In this document: positions 52,001 through 61,263 of the stretch, in pieces | How the letters are laid out: every line of letters begins with the position of its first letter | Numbering within the stretch: the first letter of the stretch is position 1 | From: Vreelandella neptunia | GTDB lineage: Bacteria; Pseudomonadota; Gammaproteobacteria; Pseudomonadales; Halomonadaceae | Reading direction: 5' to 3' | Assembly: GCF_034479615.1 (NCBI RefSeq) | Contig: NZ_CP140255.1 | Span: forward strand, 3,658,001-3,722,000 | DNA length: 64,000 nucleotides | Translations under genes and position numbers: made by a program | The notes under the pieces: generated by a model | Database searches by the model: none | Seen by the model: only the letters and a program-made list of their open reading frames with translations | Told to the model about the DNA's origin: nothing

Positions 52001-52663
52001 AGGCTCGCCCGTTTCCAGTGCGCCTTGAGTCAATAACTCGCCATCAGGGTCGATGAGTATCGCTTTATCGCCAATCCACCAGTCAAAACCAAAGCGGTTT
52101 TTCTTGCTGCTGATGCCAGAGGCTTTCATGACATTGGACAGCGCGAAATTTTGCCCCGAGCGATTGACCAAGCTGGTTTTGCCCGCGTTTTCGACCCCCA
52201 TGACCAAATACCAGGGAAGACGATAGCGGCTGCTGTCCCCACCGCCAACGCTATCAATGATTTCGGATAGCACGCTGTTCAGCGAGGTTTCCTGCTGGTC
52301 GATACTTTCCTGGATGGGGTCCGACTGCAGCGACTCCCTATCCTGCGCGAGCTCATCGGCTTCGCGCAGTCGACGGGAAAGCCGAACGCCCCAAATCACC
52401 GCCACTAACGTTACCAGCGCCAAGGTGGCCAGTAACCGATTGACCCAGGGGCCTAATGGGTAGCTGTCTCGCACTTCCCAGCTAGGCCCTAACCACCAGA
52501 TAGCCACTAACAGAAGCACGATGCCCACAGCCCACATGGCCATGGAAAACCGCCCCAGTCCTTTGACTCTGTTAGCCTGCGCCTTGGCGCGATTATGCGT
52601 GCTCTGTGCACGTGAAAAGCCGGGCACCCAGCGGCTCAGCCTTGATTTCAATGTTCCCCACAT
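49013..52663 (-). CDS. tssM: type VI secretion TssM (IcmF)
   Basis: TssM is the inner-membrane subunit that, with TssJ and TssL, forms the T6SS membrane complex. 1216 residues: TM segments at about 42-60 and 74-93, a cytoplasmic GTPase-like domain with Walker A GVENAGKT (156-163), a third TM near 490 (ACLVACMLVSAVMIGGW), then a long periplasmic part ending in the TssM C-terminal beta domain. The Walker motif is intact. It follows tssA by 57 bases and overlaps the GNAT gene. Confidence 0.96.
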   Translation of the reverse strand: MWGTLKSRLSRWVPGFSRAQSTHNRAKAQANRVKGLGRFSMAMWAVGIVLLLVAIWWLGPSWEVRDSYPLGPWVNRLLATLALVTLVAVIWGVRLSRRLREADELAQDRESLQSDPIQESIDQQETSLNSVLSEIIDSVGGGDSSRYRLPWYLVMGVENAGKTSLVNRSGQNFALSNVMKASGISSKKNRFGFDWWIGDKAILIDPDGELLTQGALETGEPVELNSRLWDHFTEWLERNRPRRPLDGVVLVLDLARLSHAQVAVRKAYATLLRSRLRELMERHGSRLPVYVTFSKMDLLHGFDDFFRHYSRAARRAPLGFTFSAKSIDTPGKWEEEFAAAYDNMLERLNRAMPTMLAECRDREERESVFRFVRQLAGLRDVLLGFLNEALSSDRFSTAAIVRGTYFTSVYQQGVPEDPFVDAAARRYGMSESVQPAHRATRSALYFTEELFEKVIYPEAGLAGDNAKVARRRQRTRQACLVACMLVSAVMIGGWSHFYQKNAASLSTVEHRAETFLATHPEEFQSDDPTGYEMLAPLDRLRDAMQTFEGYRTHTPFLADMGLYQGHIIGGQLENAYLAMLEYQFLPALMVGIMDDMNREEEGSNAKLALLRILRMMSDASGRQPERVHDYMAQRWQGDFPQRGEIQDRLLVHLDYALQHSDLESRVAAGHRRAEYAMAPLRGSLVAAIDDLSRLPMDERVYATMKADSSRRGDPLDLRRQVGSMFNTVFMARNDEPSYVQLPYLVTRGGFENHFLQQLDRATELALIDLWVLDQREDINFSNADRQQLQDALRDYYVSDYRVSWRDALRNTQLVPLPDIHQAAVVADALVSAERPLDRLLAAVEHNTRLYPELPEDDEEAREALQRSPRYQLAHDIEQQFTAINKLSNAQEGDPSSLEEIKSAVTELRDYLLDIEEASDPGRAAFIGARDRLSLRGDDPIYRLQRIADSSPEPVAGMLKSLADQSWQLIMASAISHLENIWIDEVVAPYQERLAGRYPLVPSASRDASLSDFEAFFAPEGILDNFYQDNLQPFIEGAPEQLVDTQGNSLLRENVFAAVSQAEQIRRAYFGPDGALDVEFSLEPISLSPDKRRSVISADGQLIEYTHSASSRVSMIWPNTLRGGTDSRITMVPSQVNRSPRSMTRDGAWAWFRLLEEANITSVNERELELRFNVDGGAMRYRLFTDSAPNPFTRSPAAGFQLPSALYAERGPYADET

Positions 52664-52720
52664 GAGCCTTTAATCCTCGTCCCTAGTGATAAAGTCGATC
52701 ATCGTTGCCATACCCTGAGG

Positions 52721-54184
52721 TCATGTCCTAAGCGATGCCTGAAGCCGCGAAACCAGCGCTGGTTCCCACTGCTCTAAATCAAGTTCACTAACAGTTTGGT
52801 GCAGCGTGCTGTAGTGCTGCTGGGCGAGTGTTTCTAGCCCCGCCTCCTGCAGCAAATCAGCGCTGGCCAAGCGCCAGTACGTGCTCTCGCGCAAGGAGCG
52901 TGCCGACGCTAACCCCTGGTCAAGCACCTGCAAGGCAGGCCCTAACCCTTCACTCCCTATATATCCACGCGCTTCCTCTAACCCCGCGTGCCATGCTTCA
53001 CCGCCACCGGCGCCGTCATTTGCGCCGCTGCCCGCGCCGCTATACAGCCACTGCTGCGTTTCCTTATCTAAAAAAGGCGAGCCATCGTTAAACGTTAACG
53101 ACTCAATACCGGGGAGCCTTTCCACGAACCGCACCGACTCATCGCGAATAGCCTCAGCGCAGCGCGGCCGCCCTAGGCGCTTGGCCAGCTCGGCACTCAA
53201 GCGGTGTCCTTCTAGCCAGTAGGGGCTGACCGCAACGCTTTTCTCTATGCGCTGCCAAAGCGCTTCGTCACCGCCCCGGGAAAGCGCCTCTCGATAATCC
53301 GCTACCCGATCAGCAGCCACGGGGGCTAACTCGGTACGCCCCCCTTCCCGTGCAGCAGGTAACGCCTGGATGGCGCTCCAGATGGCATAGCGACGCAAGC
53401 GGTATGCCAGCGGCTCGCCCGGGTTTTGCTCGTTTAGAAAATCGGCCATTTTGAGCAGAGACTGGCGGTTGGCGCGCTCATTGCCCGCCTCCAGACGCAG
53501 TTCGGGGACTTTTGCCCCACCGGGCTGCTCAACCTTTTCAGCACCGTTGGAGGAAGAAGACGCGGCCGTCCGTGCATCGCTACCGGAAGCGTCGCCGCCT
53601 TGAGAAGCCGATGCAGCACGGTTTTGATTAGGCTGCTTTTCATCCAGCAGGCGCATCAGCTCGTCAAGTGAGTCAGCGGGTAACTGCTTGTCCGCGGCTA
53701 ACGTTTGCAGTTTTTCCAACGATTGGCGGCAGGCCAGAAACTCATCCTCGGCATTGTGGAAGTCGAGGCCTGCGGCAAGCTTCAGCGTGCGTTGGGTAAA
53801 TTGCTGGAACAGCCTGGGCCGCAACTTAGCCCCACGTGCGCCATTGAAGGGGTATGCCAACGCCCACCAGGCTTCAAGGCAGCCGGTCAGCAGCCTTAGG
53901 GAAAGCGCGAAACGCACGCCATTGCCTTCATGCTGCAGGCAGTGCAGCAAGTGTCCCAACACCTTTAGGTCTTTGCCTTTGTGGCTGAGCATAGTGATTG
54001 CTAATGCTTCTGCCGTATCCCAATCGACGTCTTGGTGCTGCAATGAACCGACTTTCATCATTTCAGCTTCAAGACGCAGGTAGTCGGCGCTGTCCTCCAG
54101 CACGACGCCGATCTCCTCGCCTTGCTCATTGGCGGGCAGAGGCGCTAGCAGGGGTTCAAGGTGGCTATCCGCCGTTATACGCAT
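52721..54184 (-). CDS. tssA: type VI secretion TssA (ImpA-N)
   Basis: TssA caps or primes the growing contractile sheath. 487 residues from the ATG at 54184 (GAGGAG six bases upstream). The N-terminal ImpA_N domain is clear (LAPLPANEQGEEI...DYLRLEAEM, and WDTAEALAITMLSHKGKDLKVLGHLL). A Ser/Ala/Gly-rich, probably flexible linker (about 195-230) separates it from the C-terminal VasJ-type domain (ALPAAREGGRTEL, PYWLEGHRLSAELA). This is the long TssA class. Confidence 0.94.
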   Translation of the reverse strand: MRITADSHLEPLLAPLPANEQGEEIGVVLEDSADYLRLEAEMMKVGSLQHQDVDWDTAEALAITMLSHKGKDLKVLGHLLHCLQHEGNGVRFALSLRLLTGCLEAWWALAYPFNGARGAKLRPRLFQQFTQRTLKLAAGLDFHNAEDEFLACRQSLEKLQTLAADKQLPADSLDELMRLLDEKQPNQNRAASASQGGDASGSDARTAASSSSNGAEKVEQPGGAKVPELRLEAGNERANRQSLLKMADFLNEQNPGEPLAYRLRRYAIWSAIQALPAAREGGRTELAPVAADRVADYREALSRGGDEALWQRIEKSVAVSPYWLEGHRLSAELAKRLGRPRCAEAIRDESVRFVERLPGIESLTFNDGSPFLDKETQQWLYSGAGSGANDGAGGGEAWHAGLEEARGYIGSEGLGPALQVLDQGLASARSLRESTYWRLASADLLQEAGLETLAQQHYSTLHQTVSELDLEQWEPALVSRLQASLRT

Positions 54185-54202
54185 CACGAACTCCTCTACC
54201 CA

Positions 54203-54862
54203 CTACCAGCGACAGGCGCTGCGAAGCGGTTGAATTTGCTGACGCAGTCCTGATACATCAAAACGCAGCCCGTCCAGTGCCGCTGCGTCGCTACTCAACA
54301 CAAGCTCGTTGGCGCTCAATAATTGCCGCAGCGTTTCAATGGCGGGCAGGCCGCGCCCACCGCTTACCACGTGGCCGTCATCACGCACTCGCCACTGTTG
54401 AGAGACATCACGCCCATCCGCGACGACCCGCAACGACACGCGGGGGGTATCCAAGGCATTGGGCAGGTGCACCTGGAAACGGGTAATTAGCTTCTCGCAG
54501 GCCAGTACCAAAACAGGCCGTGGAGGCGTTGTGCCCCGTGCGGGCACCGTCATTAATACCTGGCTTCCCTCAGCGCTGACTATCAGGCCAAAGTCATCGG
54601 GATTGCGTTTCTCCTCTTGGCTGACCACTGCGTGCCAAAGTGGCGGCAGTTCAGCGCTATCACTCGGTGTGCTCTGCTCGTCCAGGAACAGATTGTCGTA
54701 GCATCCCAGGCGATCCAAACGCGAGCTTTCTTGGCCGCACTGATGCGCCTGTTCCAATACAGCTGCGCTATCCTCTGCTTGTAGTGCGCTGCTCATGCTT
54801 AATAGCCAAAGGCAAATCAATAGCCTGTGCTGCCATCGGCAACTTACGAATGTCACGTTCAT
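54203..54862 (-). CDS. vasI: type VI secretion-associated protein VasI (TagO)
   Basis: A 219-residue protein with an N-terminal hydrophobic signal (LLICLWLLSMSSALQAE) and presumably periplasmic. It begins its mature part with a CxxE...RLGCYDNLF segment, typical of VasI/TagO proteins, followed by beta-rich sequence (VSLRVVADGRDVSQQWRVRDDGHV). Its role in T6SS is accessory and poorly known. The ATG overlaps the vasH stop (ATGA). Confidence 0.85.
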   Translation of the reverse strand: MNVTFVSCRWQHRLLICLWLLSMSSALQAEDSAAVLEQAHQCGQESSRLDRLGCYDNLFLDEQSTPSDSAELPPLWHAVVSQEEKRNPDDFGLIVSAEGSQVLMTVPARGTTPPRPVLVLACEKLITRFQVHLPNALDTPRVSLRVVADGRDVSQQWRVRDDGHVVSGGRGLPAIETLRQLLSANELVLSSDAAALDGLRFDVSGLRQQIQPLRSACRW

Positions 54863-56442
54863 TTAGCATCCAGTTCTAGCAATTGGCATTTATGGGAGAG
54901 CGTTCGCTTGGGTATTCCCAGGCTCTCTGCTGCAAGGGCACGATTCCCGCCGTAGTAAAGCAATCGCTGGCTAATCAGTTGCGCTTCATAATCGCGAACC
55001 GCTTGGCGCAGATCATGGATCTTACTCAGCGTGGCGCTGGTTTCTGGTGTCGCTGAATCAGCACCACTGGCGGTATCGCTGGGCAGGAGCAAGGCTTCAA
55101 TATCACCACCGGCAGGGGTCATGGCGCAGGCATAATCGATCAAGTTTTTGAGCTCGCGCACGTTGCCGGGGTAATCACGCTCTTTTAGCTGCCGCAACGC
55201 GGCAGGTGTGATGCCCATCTCACTGCGTTCTTCCCGGGCACAGAAATCAGCAACAAAGTGCTCGGCCAGAAAGGCGATGTCTTCACGCCGTGCCGACAGT
55301 GAAGGCAGTGAAAGCGGGAATTGGCCTAAGCGATAGTAGAGGTCAGCGCGAAACCGCTGCTGTTTGATCTGCTCGCGTAGCGGCTGGTGGGTAGCCGCTA
55401 TCAGACGCAGGTCTGCACAGCGTTCTTCATTCGACCCTAGGGGCCGATAACGGCCGCTCTCCAGTACCCTGAGCAGTTTGGCTTGCAGCGCTAGCGGCAT
55501 ATCGCCGATTTCATCCAGAAACAGCGTACCGCCATCGGCTTGGGCGATGAGCCCTTCCCTGGCCTGGTCAGCGCCTGAAAACGCCCCTTTAGAGTGGCCG
55601 AACAGCTCCGACTCCAGCAGCGACTCGGGAATCGCGGCACAGTTAATCGCCATAAACGGCGCCTTGGCGCGTGCCGAGAAACGGTGAATCGCTCTCGCCA
55701 CGACGTCTTTGCCGGTGCCGGTTTCGCCCTGCAGTAGCACCGCTAAATTGGTTTCGGCCGCACGAATCACCTGCTGCCGAAGCTCTTGCATGGCAATGGA
55801 GTTACCCAGCAAATCACTCGCCAGCTTGGCCGCTAACCCCTGGCGCCGGGTGTTGTCGTTGAGCTTGGCTAACGAGTCACGCAATACTGCTGATTTCTGT
55901 CGCTCTCCCTGACTACTTGCCAGGCGCGACCACAACCGGCACAACAGGGCCTCAAAAGCGACAAAATCGCTACACTCCATAAGTTTCGTCAAGGTTGCCG
56001 CTTCTGTGACGAAGGCCAGCACGCCTAGCCACTCACGGGAACTGTCCTGGAGTCGTAACGGCCTCACGTGTAGCCGCAAATCACCGCTAAGGGAGGCTAT
56101 TTGGGCTTGAAAACCGGGATGATCAAGCCGGGTACGCGCCTCCCCCACGCCCAGTGTCACCGGTTTACCGGTGCGGATGGCATGGGCGTAGGGGTGACTA
56201 AACTCATCACAGTTGAAGCGCGCCTCACTATTATCACGGCCCACCCAGCGACCGCTGCTGTCTAGATAGAGGCACTCTACCCACGCCAGACCCAGGCTAT
56301 TACCCAGCAGTTGGCGGCTGCGTAAACGCAGCTCCCGTGGAGTGGTACTTTCAACCAGCGCAAGCGCCATGGGCATAGCCGCCAGCCCGGCTAAAGGCTG
56401 TGCATCGCTAGCGGAGCGCTGGTCAAGAGCCTTTACCTGCAT
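54859..56442 (-). CDS. vasH: sigma-54-dependent T6SS activator VasH
   Basis: A bacterial enhancer-binding protein that would drive T6SS promoters through RpoN. The ATG at 56442 gives 527 residues; GGAGG is 12 bases upstream, a long spacing, and a start at 56484 would overlap clpV more. Order: N-terminal GAF-like sensor, AAA+ domain with Walker A GETGTGKD and Walker B LFLDEIGDM, then a Fis-type helix-turn-helix (NRALAAESLGIPKRTLSHK). The sigma-54-contacting loop reads GAFSGA, not the usual GAFTGA. Confidence 0.93.
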   Translation of the reverse strand: MQVKALDQRSASDAQPLAGLAAMPMALALVESTTPRELRLRSRQLLGNSLGLAWVECLYLDSSGRWVGRDNSEARFNCDEFSHPYAHAIRTGKPVTLGVGEARTRLDHPGFQAQIASLSGDLRLHVRPLRLQDSSREWLGVLAFVTEAATLTKLMECSDFVAFEALLCRLWSRLASSQGERQKSAVLRDSLAKLNDNTRRQGLAAKLASDLLGNSIAMQELRQQVIRAAETNLAVLLQGETGTGKDVVARAIHRFSARAKAPFMAINCAAIPESLLESELFGHSKGAFSGADQAREGLIAQADGGTLFLDEIGDMPLALQAKLLRVLESGRYRPLGSNEERCADLRLIAATHQPLREQIKQQRFRADLYYRLGQFPLSLPSLSARREDIAFLAEHFVADFCAREERSEMGITPAALRQLKERDYPGNVRELKNLIDYACAMTPAGGDIEALLLPSDTASGADSATPETSATLSKIHDLRQAVRDYEAQLISQRLLYYGGNRALAAESLGIPKRTLSHKCQLLELDAK

Positions 56443-56446
56443 GGCG

Positions 56447-59068
56447 CTATGCCACCTCCGCAGTAAAGACGCCGCTGTCGGCATCCGTGCCCAGCACTAC
56501 CCGGCTGACGTTCTCGCGCCGCGCCATACGCTCAAGCAGGGCACGGGAAAGCGGCGGCAGCAGTTCACCATCGATCACCGACTCCAGCATCCGCGCGCCG
56601 TTTTCACTCCGCGTCGCACGTTTGCAAATTGCCTCGGCCAGGCTGTCATCCAGCACCACTTCGGCATGGCGATGGCGCTCACGGATGCGTGTTGCCAAGG
56701 TATCCAGCTTGGCCTTGACGATGTCGCGCAGGGTATCGCCGTTCAGCGGCAAGTAAGGCACTACTTCCATACGCGCTAATAGCGCCGGTTTGAAGAACTC
56801 AGCCAGCACCGGGTAGAGCGCGGCATCCAGCGCCGCGGGGTCATCGCCATAGCTAACGATGGCTTCGTAGCCCAGGTTAGAGGTCAGGAAAAACAGCACG
56901 TTTTTGCAATCGATCACGCGCCCTTCCCCGTCGGCCAGTTCGCCTTTATCAAACGCTTGGTAGAAGAGGTTAAGCACATCGGGATGGGCTTTTTCGACTT
57001 CGTCCAGCAGCACCACCGAGTAAGGGCGCTGGCGGATCGCTTCGGTGAGTAGCCCGCCTTCCCCAAACCCTACATACCCCGGCGGCGAACCAATCAGACG
57101 TGAAACCGTGTGCTTCTCTTGGTATTCCGACATATTGATCGTGGTAAGAAACTGACGACCGCCATACAGCTGGTCGGCGATTTGCACCACGGTTTCGGTT
57201 TTACCCACGCCGCTGGGGCCTACCAGCAGAAATGCGCCCAATGGCCGCCCCGGGCGGCGCAGATCCGCACGCGCGGTTAGCAAGTGGCGATGGATACGCT
57301 CAATGGCACTGCCCTGCCCCTGGATTAGCGCATCCAGATGGGTCGGCAGTTCGGTGAGCCGGGTTAGCTCGTCGCTGGTCATGCGCTCGACCGGCACACC
57401 GGTCCAATCGCCAATCACCTGAGCAATTTGCGCCTCTTCAACGCTAGGATTAACCAGTGCAAACGTCTCTTGCAGCTGGGCCAACTGCTGCTCCCGTTCG
57501 GCGAGTTCTTGATGAACGCCCTCGGGAAGTTGATCAACGGCATCGCCCTCCGTTGCCTCTAGCAGCTGGCGATGTAGCGCCACAATGGCATCGACGCATT
57601 CGCGCTGCGCTTGCCAGGCGGCTTCCAGGCTTGCCAACTCCTCTTCCAGCTTGGCTAAACGTTCGGTTAAGTCGTGGTGGCGCTCGCTATCGGGTTCACG
57701 CCCCAGCAGACGTTCACGCTCGACCTGGTCACGCTCACGTAGCGCGGCGATATGCTCACTCTGTAAGTGGCTTAGCTTACGGGGCGGGGTATCCAGGGCC
57801 TGCGCCAATCGGGTACAGGCGGTATCCAACACATCAATGGCCTTATCGGGCAGTTGCCGACCGGCCAGGTAACGGGCAGAAAGCGCAGCAGCAGCACGCA
57901 GGCCGCTGTCGCCGATCAGCACGCCATGGGCGCGCTCATACACATCCCGCAAACCGCGCAGGATGACCAGCGCTTGCTCAACGCTTGGCTCGGAAAGCGC
58001 AATGGGCTGGAAACGCCGCGAGAGTGCCGGGTCTTTTTCAAAGTACTTTTTGTACTCACGCCAGGTAGTAGCGGCGATAGTACGCAGTTCCCCACGGGCC
58101 AGGGCAGGCTTGAGCAAGTTGGCCGCGTCACCGCCGCCTTCCTGGTTACCAGCACCGATCAGCGTGTGCGCTTCATCTATAAATAACAGCGTAGGGCGCG
58201 GAGCATTTTTGACTTCGTCAATCACCGCTTTCAGGCGCTTCTCAAACTCGCCTTTCACCGCGGCACCGGCTTGCAGCGCACCTAGGTCAAGGGTCAGCAG
58301 CTCAACATCTGCCAGCGCAGCGGGTACCTGCCCAGCCACAATGCGTGCCGCTAAACCTTCTACCACTGCACTTTTACCCACCCCGGCATCGCCAATTACA
58401 ATGGGGTTGTTTTTGCGCCGACGCCCCAGGATATCGAGCATTTGGTCGATTTCCGGGTCACGCCCAAGGACAGGGTCAAGCTCACCATTGCGCGCCTGTT
58501 CGGTCAGCGAGGTAGCAAAACGGGCAAGCGCACTGTCATCGCCAGCAGGCTGGGCAGTTTGGCGTTGTTTAGCGTCGGCACCGTCCCGAGGCGCTTCGGC
58601 TGAATCGGCCGTAAGACGCTCCAAGTGGCGGCGTAGGTTTTCGCGATTGATCTCTTCCAGCAGCGCCGTGCTCTTCGGCCCTAAGTAACGCGGGGCGTTG
58701 TGCAGTAGCGCCGTGAAAAGCACGCCGCTGCGAAGCGCTTGATGTCCGTACTCGGTGGCCGCTAGTAACCACGCGTCCTGCAGCAGCTCTACTAATAACG
58801 GCGAAAAGCTGGGTGTCGATACCTCAAGGTCACGCGGCGGACGGCTCTCCTCAGCCATTCTTGCGCGCAGCTCCTCGACATCAATATCAAGCGTTTCCAA
58901 CAGTAAGCGCACATCACATAGCGGCTGGTCGACCAGCGCCAGCAGCAGGTGACCGGTGGTCACCTCCGGTGCTTGCTGCTCTGCGCACAGCACGGCGGCC
59001 TGCTCGAGGCCATGACGAGAAATTCCATTCAGTCGACTAATAAGCGCCGGTAGCTCTACCCTAAGCAT
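56447..59068 (-). CDS. clpV (tssH): type VI secretion ATPase ClpV
   Basis: ClpV disassembles contracted TssB-TssC sheaths for re-use. 873 residues: an N-domain with two Clp repeats (LISRLNGISRHGLEQAAVLC), NBD1 Walker A GDAGVGKS, a middle domain shorter than that of ClpB, NBD2 Walker A GPSGVGKTE. GGAG precedes the ATG. It is distinct from the clpB copy at 29629; the T6SS setting and sequence support ClpV. Confidence 0.95.
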   Translation of the reverse strand: MLRVELPALISRLNGISRHGLEQAAVLCAEQQAPEVTTGHLLLALVDQPLCDVRLLLETLDIDVEELRARMAEESRPPRDLEVSTPSFSPLLVELLQDAWLLAATEYGHQALRSGVLFTALLHNAPRYLGPKSTALLEEINRENLRRHLERLTADSAEAPRDGADAKQRQTAQPAGDDSALARFATSLTEQARNGELDPVLGRDPEIDQMLDILGRRRKNNPIVIGDAGVGKSAVVEGLAARIVAGQVPAALADVELLTLDLGALQAGAAVKGEFEKRLKAVIDEVKNAPRPTLLFIDEAHTLIGAGNQEGGGDAANLLKPALARGELRTIAATTWREYKKYFEKDPALSRRFQPIALSEPSVEQALVILRGLRDVYERAHGVLIGDSGLRAAAALSARYLAGRQLPDKAIDVLDTACTRLAQALDTPPRKLSHLQSEHIAALRERDQVERERLLGREPDSERHHDLTERLAKLEEELASLEAAWQAQRECVDAIVALHRQLLEATEGDAVDQLPEGVHQELAEREQQLAQLQETFALVNPSVEEAQIAQVIGDWTGVPVERMTSDELTRLTELPTHLDALIQGQGSAIERIHRHLLTARADLRRPGRPLGAFLLVGPSGVGKTETVVQIADQLYGGRQFLTTINMSEYQEKHTVSRLIGSPPGYVGFGEGGLLTEAIRQRPYSVVLLDEVEKAHPDVLNLFYQAFDKGELADGEGRVIDCKNVLFFLTSNLGYEAIVSYGDDPAALDAALYPVLAEFFKPALLARMEVVPYLPLNGDTLRDIVKAKLDTLATRIRERHRHAEVVLDDSLAEAICKRATRSENGARMLESVIDGELLPPLSRALLERMARRENVSRVVLGTDADSGVFTAEVA

Positions 59069-59076
59069 GCTATCTC

Positions 59077-59922
59077 CTAACGATAAATCTGATCGAGTAA
59101 AGCTCTGACTTGCTCAGCCTGCTGATCCAGCGACCAAGAAAGCCCCAAATAAATACCCACCAACGTAACGCCGAACAGAGCAAAGATGGCCCACAGCGGT
59201 AACCCCTCATGCATTCCTTTGCCACGCCCTTTCACCACATGCCTAAGTGGCTGGGTCAGCATCTCGTCTGGCGGCTCATCAAGTGACGCCAGTTGATCGC
59301 CAAGCGCGCGTACAATTTGTTCGTACTCTTCACGACCGTGGGTTTTTACCCGGTAGCGCCCCTCAAACCCAAGGCACAGGCACAAATAGATAAAGGCCAG
59401 CATGTCGCGATAGCGATGAGGCTCTTGCTGCAGCCGCGCGAGGATAGAGAAGACTTTTTCGCCCCCCCAGGTTTCATTATGAAACCTCGCCAGCAGTGAG
59501 TGCTCGGCCCACACGCTCTGGCGACCCCAGGGCATGCCCATCACGGTTTCATCGATAAACGAGCAAAGCACATAGCGGAAGGCGAGCAGTGTCGGGCGGT
59601 CATACCCCTGCTCGGTTAGTTCAATTTCGATGGAGGCAATTTCGTCCACCACCTGGCGATATAAGCGCTCGATATCATCAGCGCCGTCCACCTGACGGAC
59701 GCGCACCGCCATGCCCAGCAGGCTGCTCGAGGCATCGACCAGCGGGTTTAAGTTGTGCCCGCGCAGTCGAAACCAGTAGTCCTCGTCAGCATTCAGGTGC
59801 TGGGCATGGCTATGCACCAACTGCTCAACGCCGCTGTCTTTTATATGATCTTCATGGCGAACCGGCCCACCCATCGGGTAGTCGTTTTTGGCGTCATCTT
59901 GATGCGTGGCAATATCTTGCAT
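59077..59922 (-). CDS. tssL: type VI secretion TssL (DotU)
   Basis: TssL is the cytoplasm-facing subunit of the membrane complex, anchored by one C-terminal helix. 281 residues: a DotU domain (NPLVDASSSLLGMAVRVR, YVLCSFIDETVMGMPWG, WGGEKVFSILARL, YRDMLAFIYLCLCLGFEGRY) and a TM near 242-262 (LWAIFALFGVTLVGIYLGLS). It ends soon after the TM, so it has no peptidoglycan-binding OmpA domain. The gap to tssK is 3 bases. Confidence 0.95.
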   Translation of the reverse strand: MQDIATHQDDAKNDYPMGGPVRHEDHIKDSGVEQLVHSHAQHLNADEDYWFRLRGHNLNPLVDASSSLLGMAVRVRQVDGADDIERLYRQVVDEIASIEIELTEQGYDRPTLLAFRYVLCSFIDETVMGMPWGRQSVWAEHSLLARFHNETWGGEKVFSILARLQQEPHRYRDMLAFIYLCLCLGFEGRYRVKTHGREEYEQIVRALGDQLASLDEPPDEMLTQPLRHVVKGRGKGMHEGLPLWAIFALFGVTLVGIYLGLSWSLDQQAEQVRALLDQIYR

Positions 59923-59925
59923 GGC

Positions 59926-61263
59926 TTAACTCCTGATCGCCCAAAACTGCATCTCCAACCCGGGAAATTCGCCCGCCACGTGGAAGGCAAAACCGCTTGC
60001 GCCATCCAGCATTCCCCAGGCTTCGCTTTGTCGGCTGAGTTGGAAGTAGGTATAGCCCGCGTGATAAGGCAGTTCGCGGGGGGCCACTGGAAGTGGATCC
60101 AAAGGCACACCCGGTAATTGCAGGCTAATAAGGTCGCGAATACGCTCGACGCTGGCCACTTTGGTTTGCTGTAGAAACTGCTTACGCAGGCGCTCGTTAG
60201 GCATATCGGCGCGCACTGCCAAAATGAATTCGGCTGTTTCGAACAGGCTGGTATCCGAAAGCGGCGCCACCAGTAAGCCAAATTTCCGTGCCTGTATCTG
60301 AATGGCGATAGCGCGGGGTTCAAGCACGGTGGAGAGAGCTTGGCGCATCATCTGCATCAAGGGCCGGAATCCACGCTCGGGATGCTCATGGTCATAAGCA
60401 GGGCACTCAGGCGGCAAACGCGACTCATCGGTAAACGTCACCAACTCACTAGCGATTTCATACATGGTGTCGTAGAGCCGCTCCGGGTGAACTTGCCCCA
60501 AGCGTGACAGATGCTGAAACCGTGGCTGGGCGCGGTTCAGTAGTTGTAACAGCATGAAATCGGTCACGTCGGCAACGCCTGCCTGATTAGGCGTCGACAG
60601 CCGCTGAGCAATATTGCGCGCCCGCTCCCGCATCAAACCGGCCATCTCACCCACAAACCGCTGCAGGCTTGGCGCTGCTTGCACGTTCATTAAGGTGGGG
60701 ATGAATTGCTCATCCAGTACCAAGCTACCGTCGGGGCGGCGCTCTAGAATGCGCGTAACGGCCAAGCAGGCATAACCACTGCGGTCTTCTTGCTCTAATA
60801 ACAAGCGCGGTGAAACGCGCGCCACGTCCAGGTCGGCCATATCACCGTCGCGGGAGTGCAGGTCACGCACGCTGCGCGGCGAAAGGCGATAACGTGCGGG
60901 CAGTTCGTCATCGGGCCAGCGCACTTCCCCGACGCTATCCGTGGCTAGCGGCAAGCCTAAATACACCACCTGGTTAGTAATGCCCGCATCAACAACTTCC
61001 AGCGCAGAGGGCTCTAAATCATCCTCAGGCAATTGGAAGGCAACGCCATCAGGCATGACACCGCTCGCCCGGCTAATCGCAATCCGGCCAAAGCTTAAAA
61101 ACTCTTTGTTCAACTCCAGGGTCAAAAATCCGTACAGATAGTGACTAACCCCTTTAAGCCGCGTATCAATCAACCCTTCGAGGCTGCGCTGCTGCTGTTG
61201 AAAGTGCTGCGGCTTGATAAATAGCCCTTCACTCCATACCACGCGATTGCGACTGGCCATCAC
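59926..61263 (-). CDS. tssK: type VI secretion TssK
   Basis: TssK joins the baseplate to the membrane complex. 445 residues with the family opening VVWSEGLFIKPQHFQQQQRSLE and later segments LNRAQPRFQHL, HPERLYDTMYEIASEL and PGVPLDPLP. It overlaps the tssJ stop (ATGA), showing coupled expression of baseplate and membrane parts. Confidence 0.96.
   Translation of the reverse strand: MMASRNRVVWSEGLFIKPQHFQQQQRSLEGLIDTRLKGVSHYLYGFLTLELNKEFLSFGRIAISRASGVMPDGVAFQLPEDDLEPSALEVVDAGITNQVVYLGLPLATDSVGEVRWPDDELPARYRLSPRSVRDLHSRDGDMADLDVARVSPRLLLEQEDRSGYACLAVTRILERRPDGSLVLDEQFIPTLMNVQAAPSLQRFVGEMAGLMRERARNIAQRLSTPNQAGVADVTDFMLLQLLNRAQPRFQHLSRLGQVHPERLYDTMYEIASELVTFTDESRLPPECPAYDHEHPERGFRPLMQMMRQALSTVLEPRAIAIQIQARKFGLLVAPLSDTSLFETAEFILAVRADMPNERLRKQFLQQTKVASVERIRDLISLQLPGVPLDPLPVAPRELPYHAGYTYFQLSRQSEAWGMLDGASGFAFHVAGEFPGLEMQFWAIRS

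Noticed and set aside
57963..58688. 241-codon frame antisense to clpV
   Set aside because: Composition and position mark it as a shadow of ClpV NBD1; similar frames lie opposite clpB at 31190-31654 and radA at 17394-17936.
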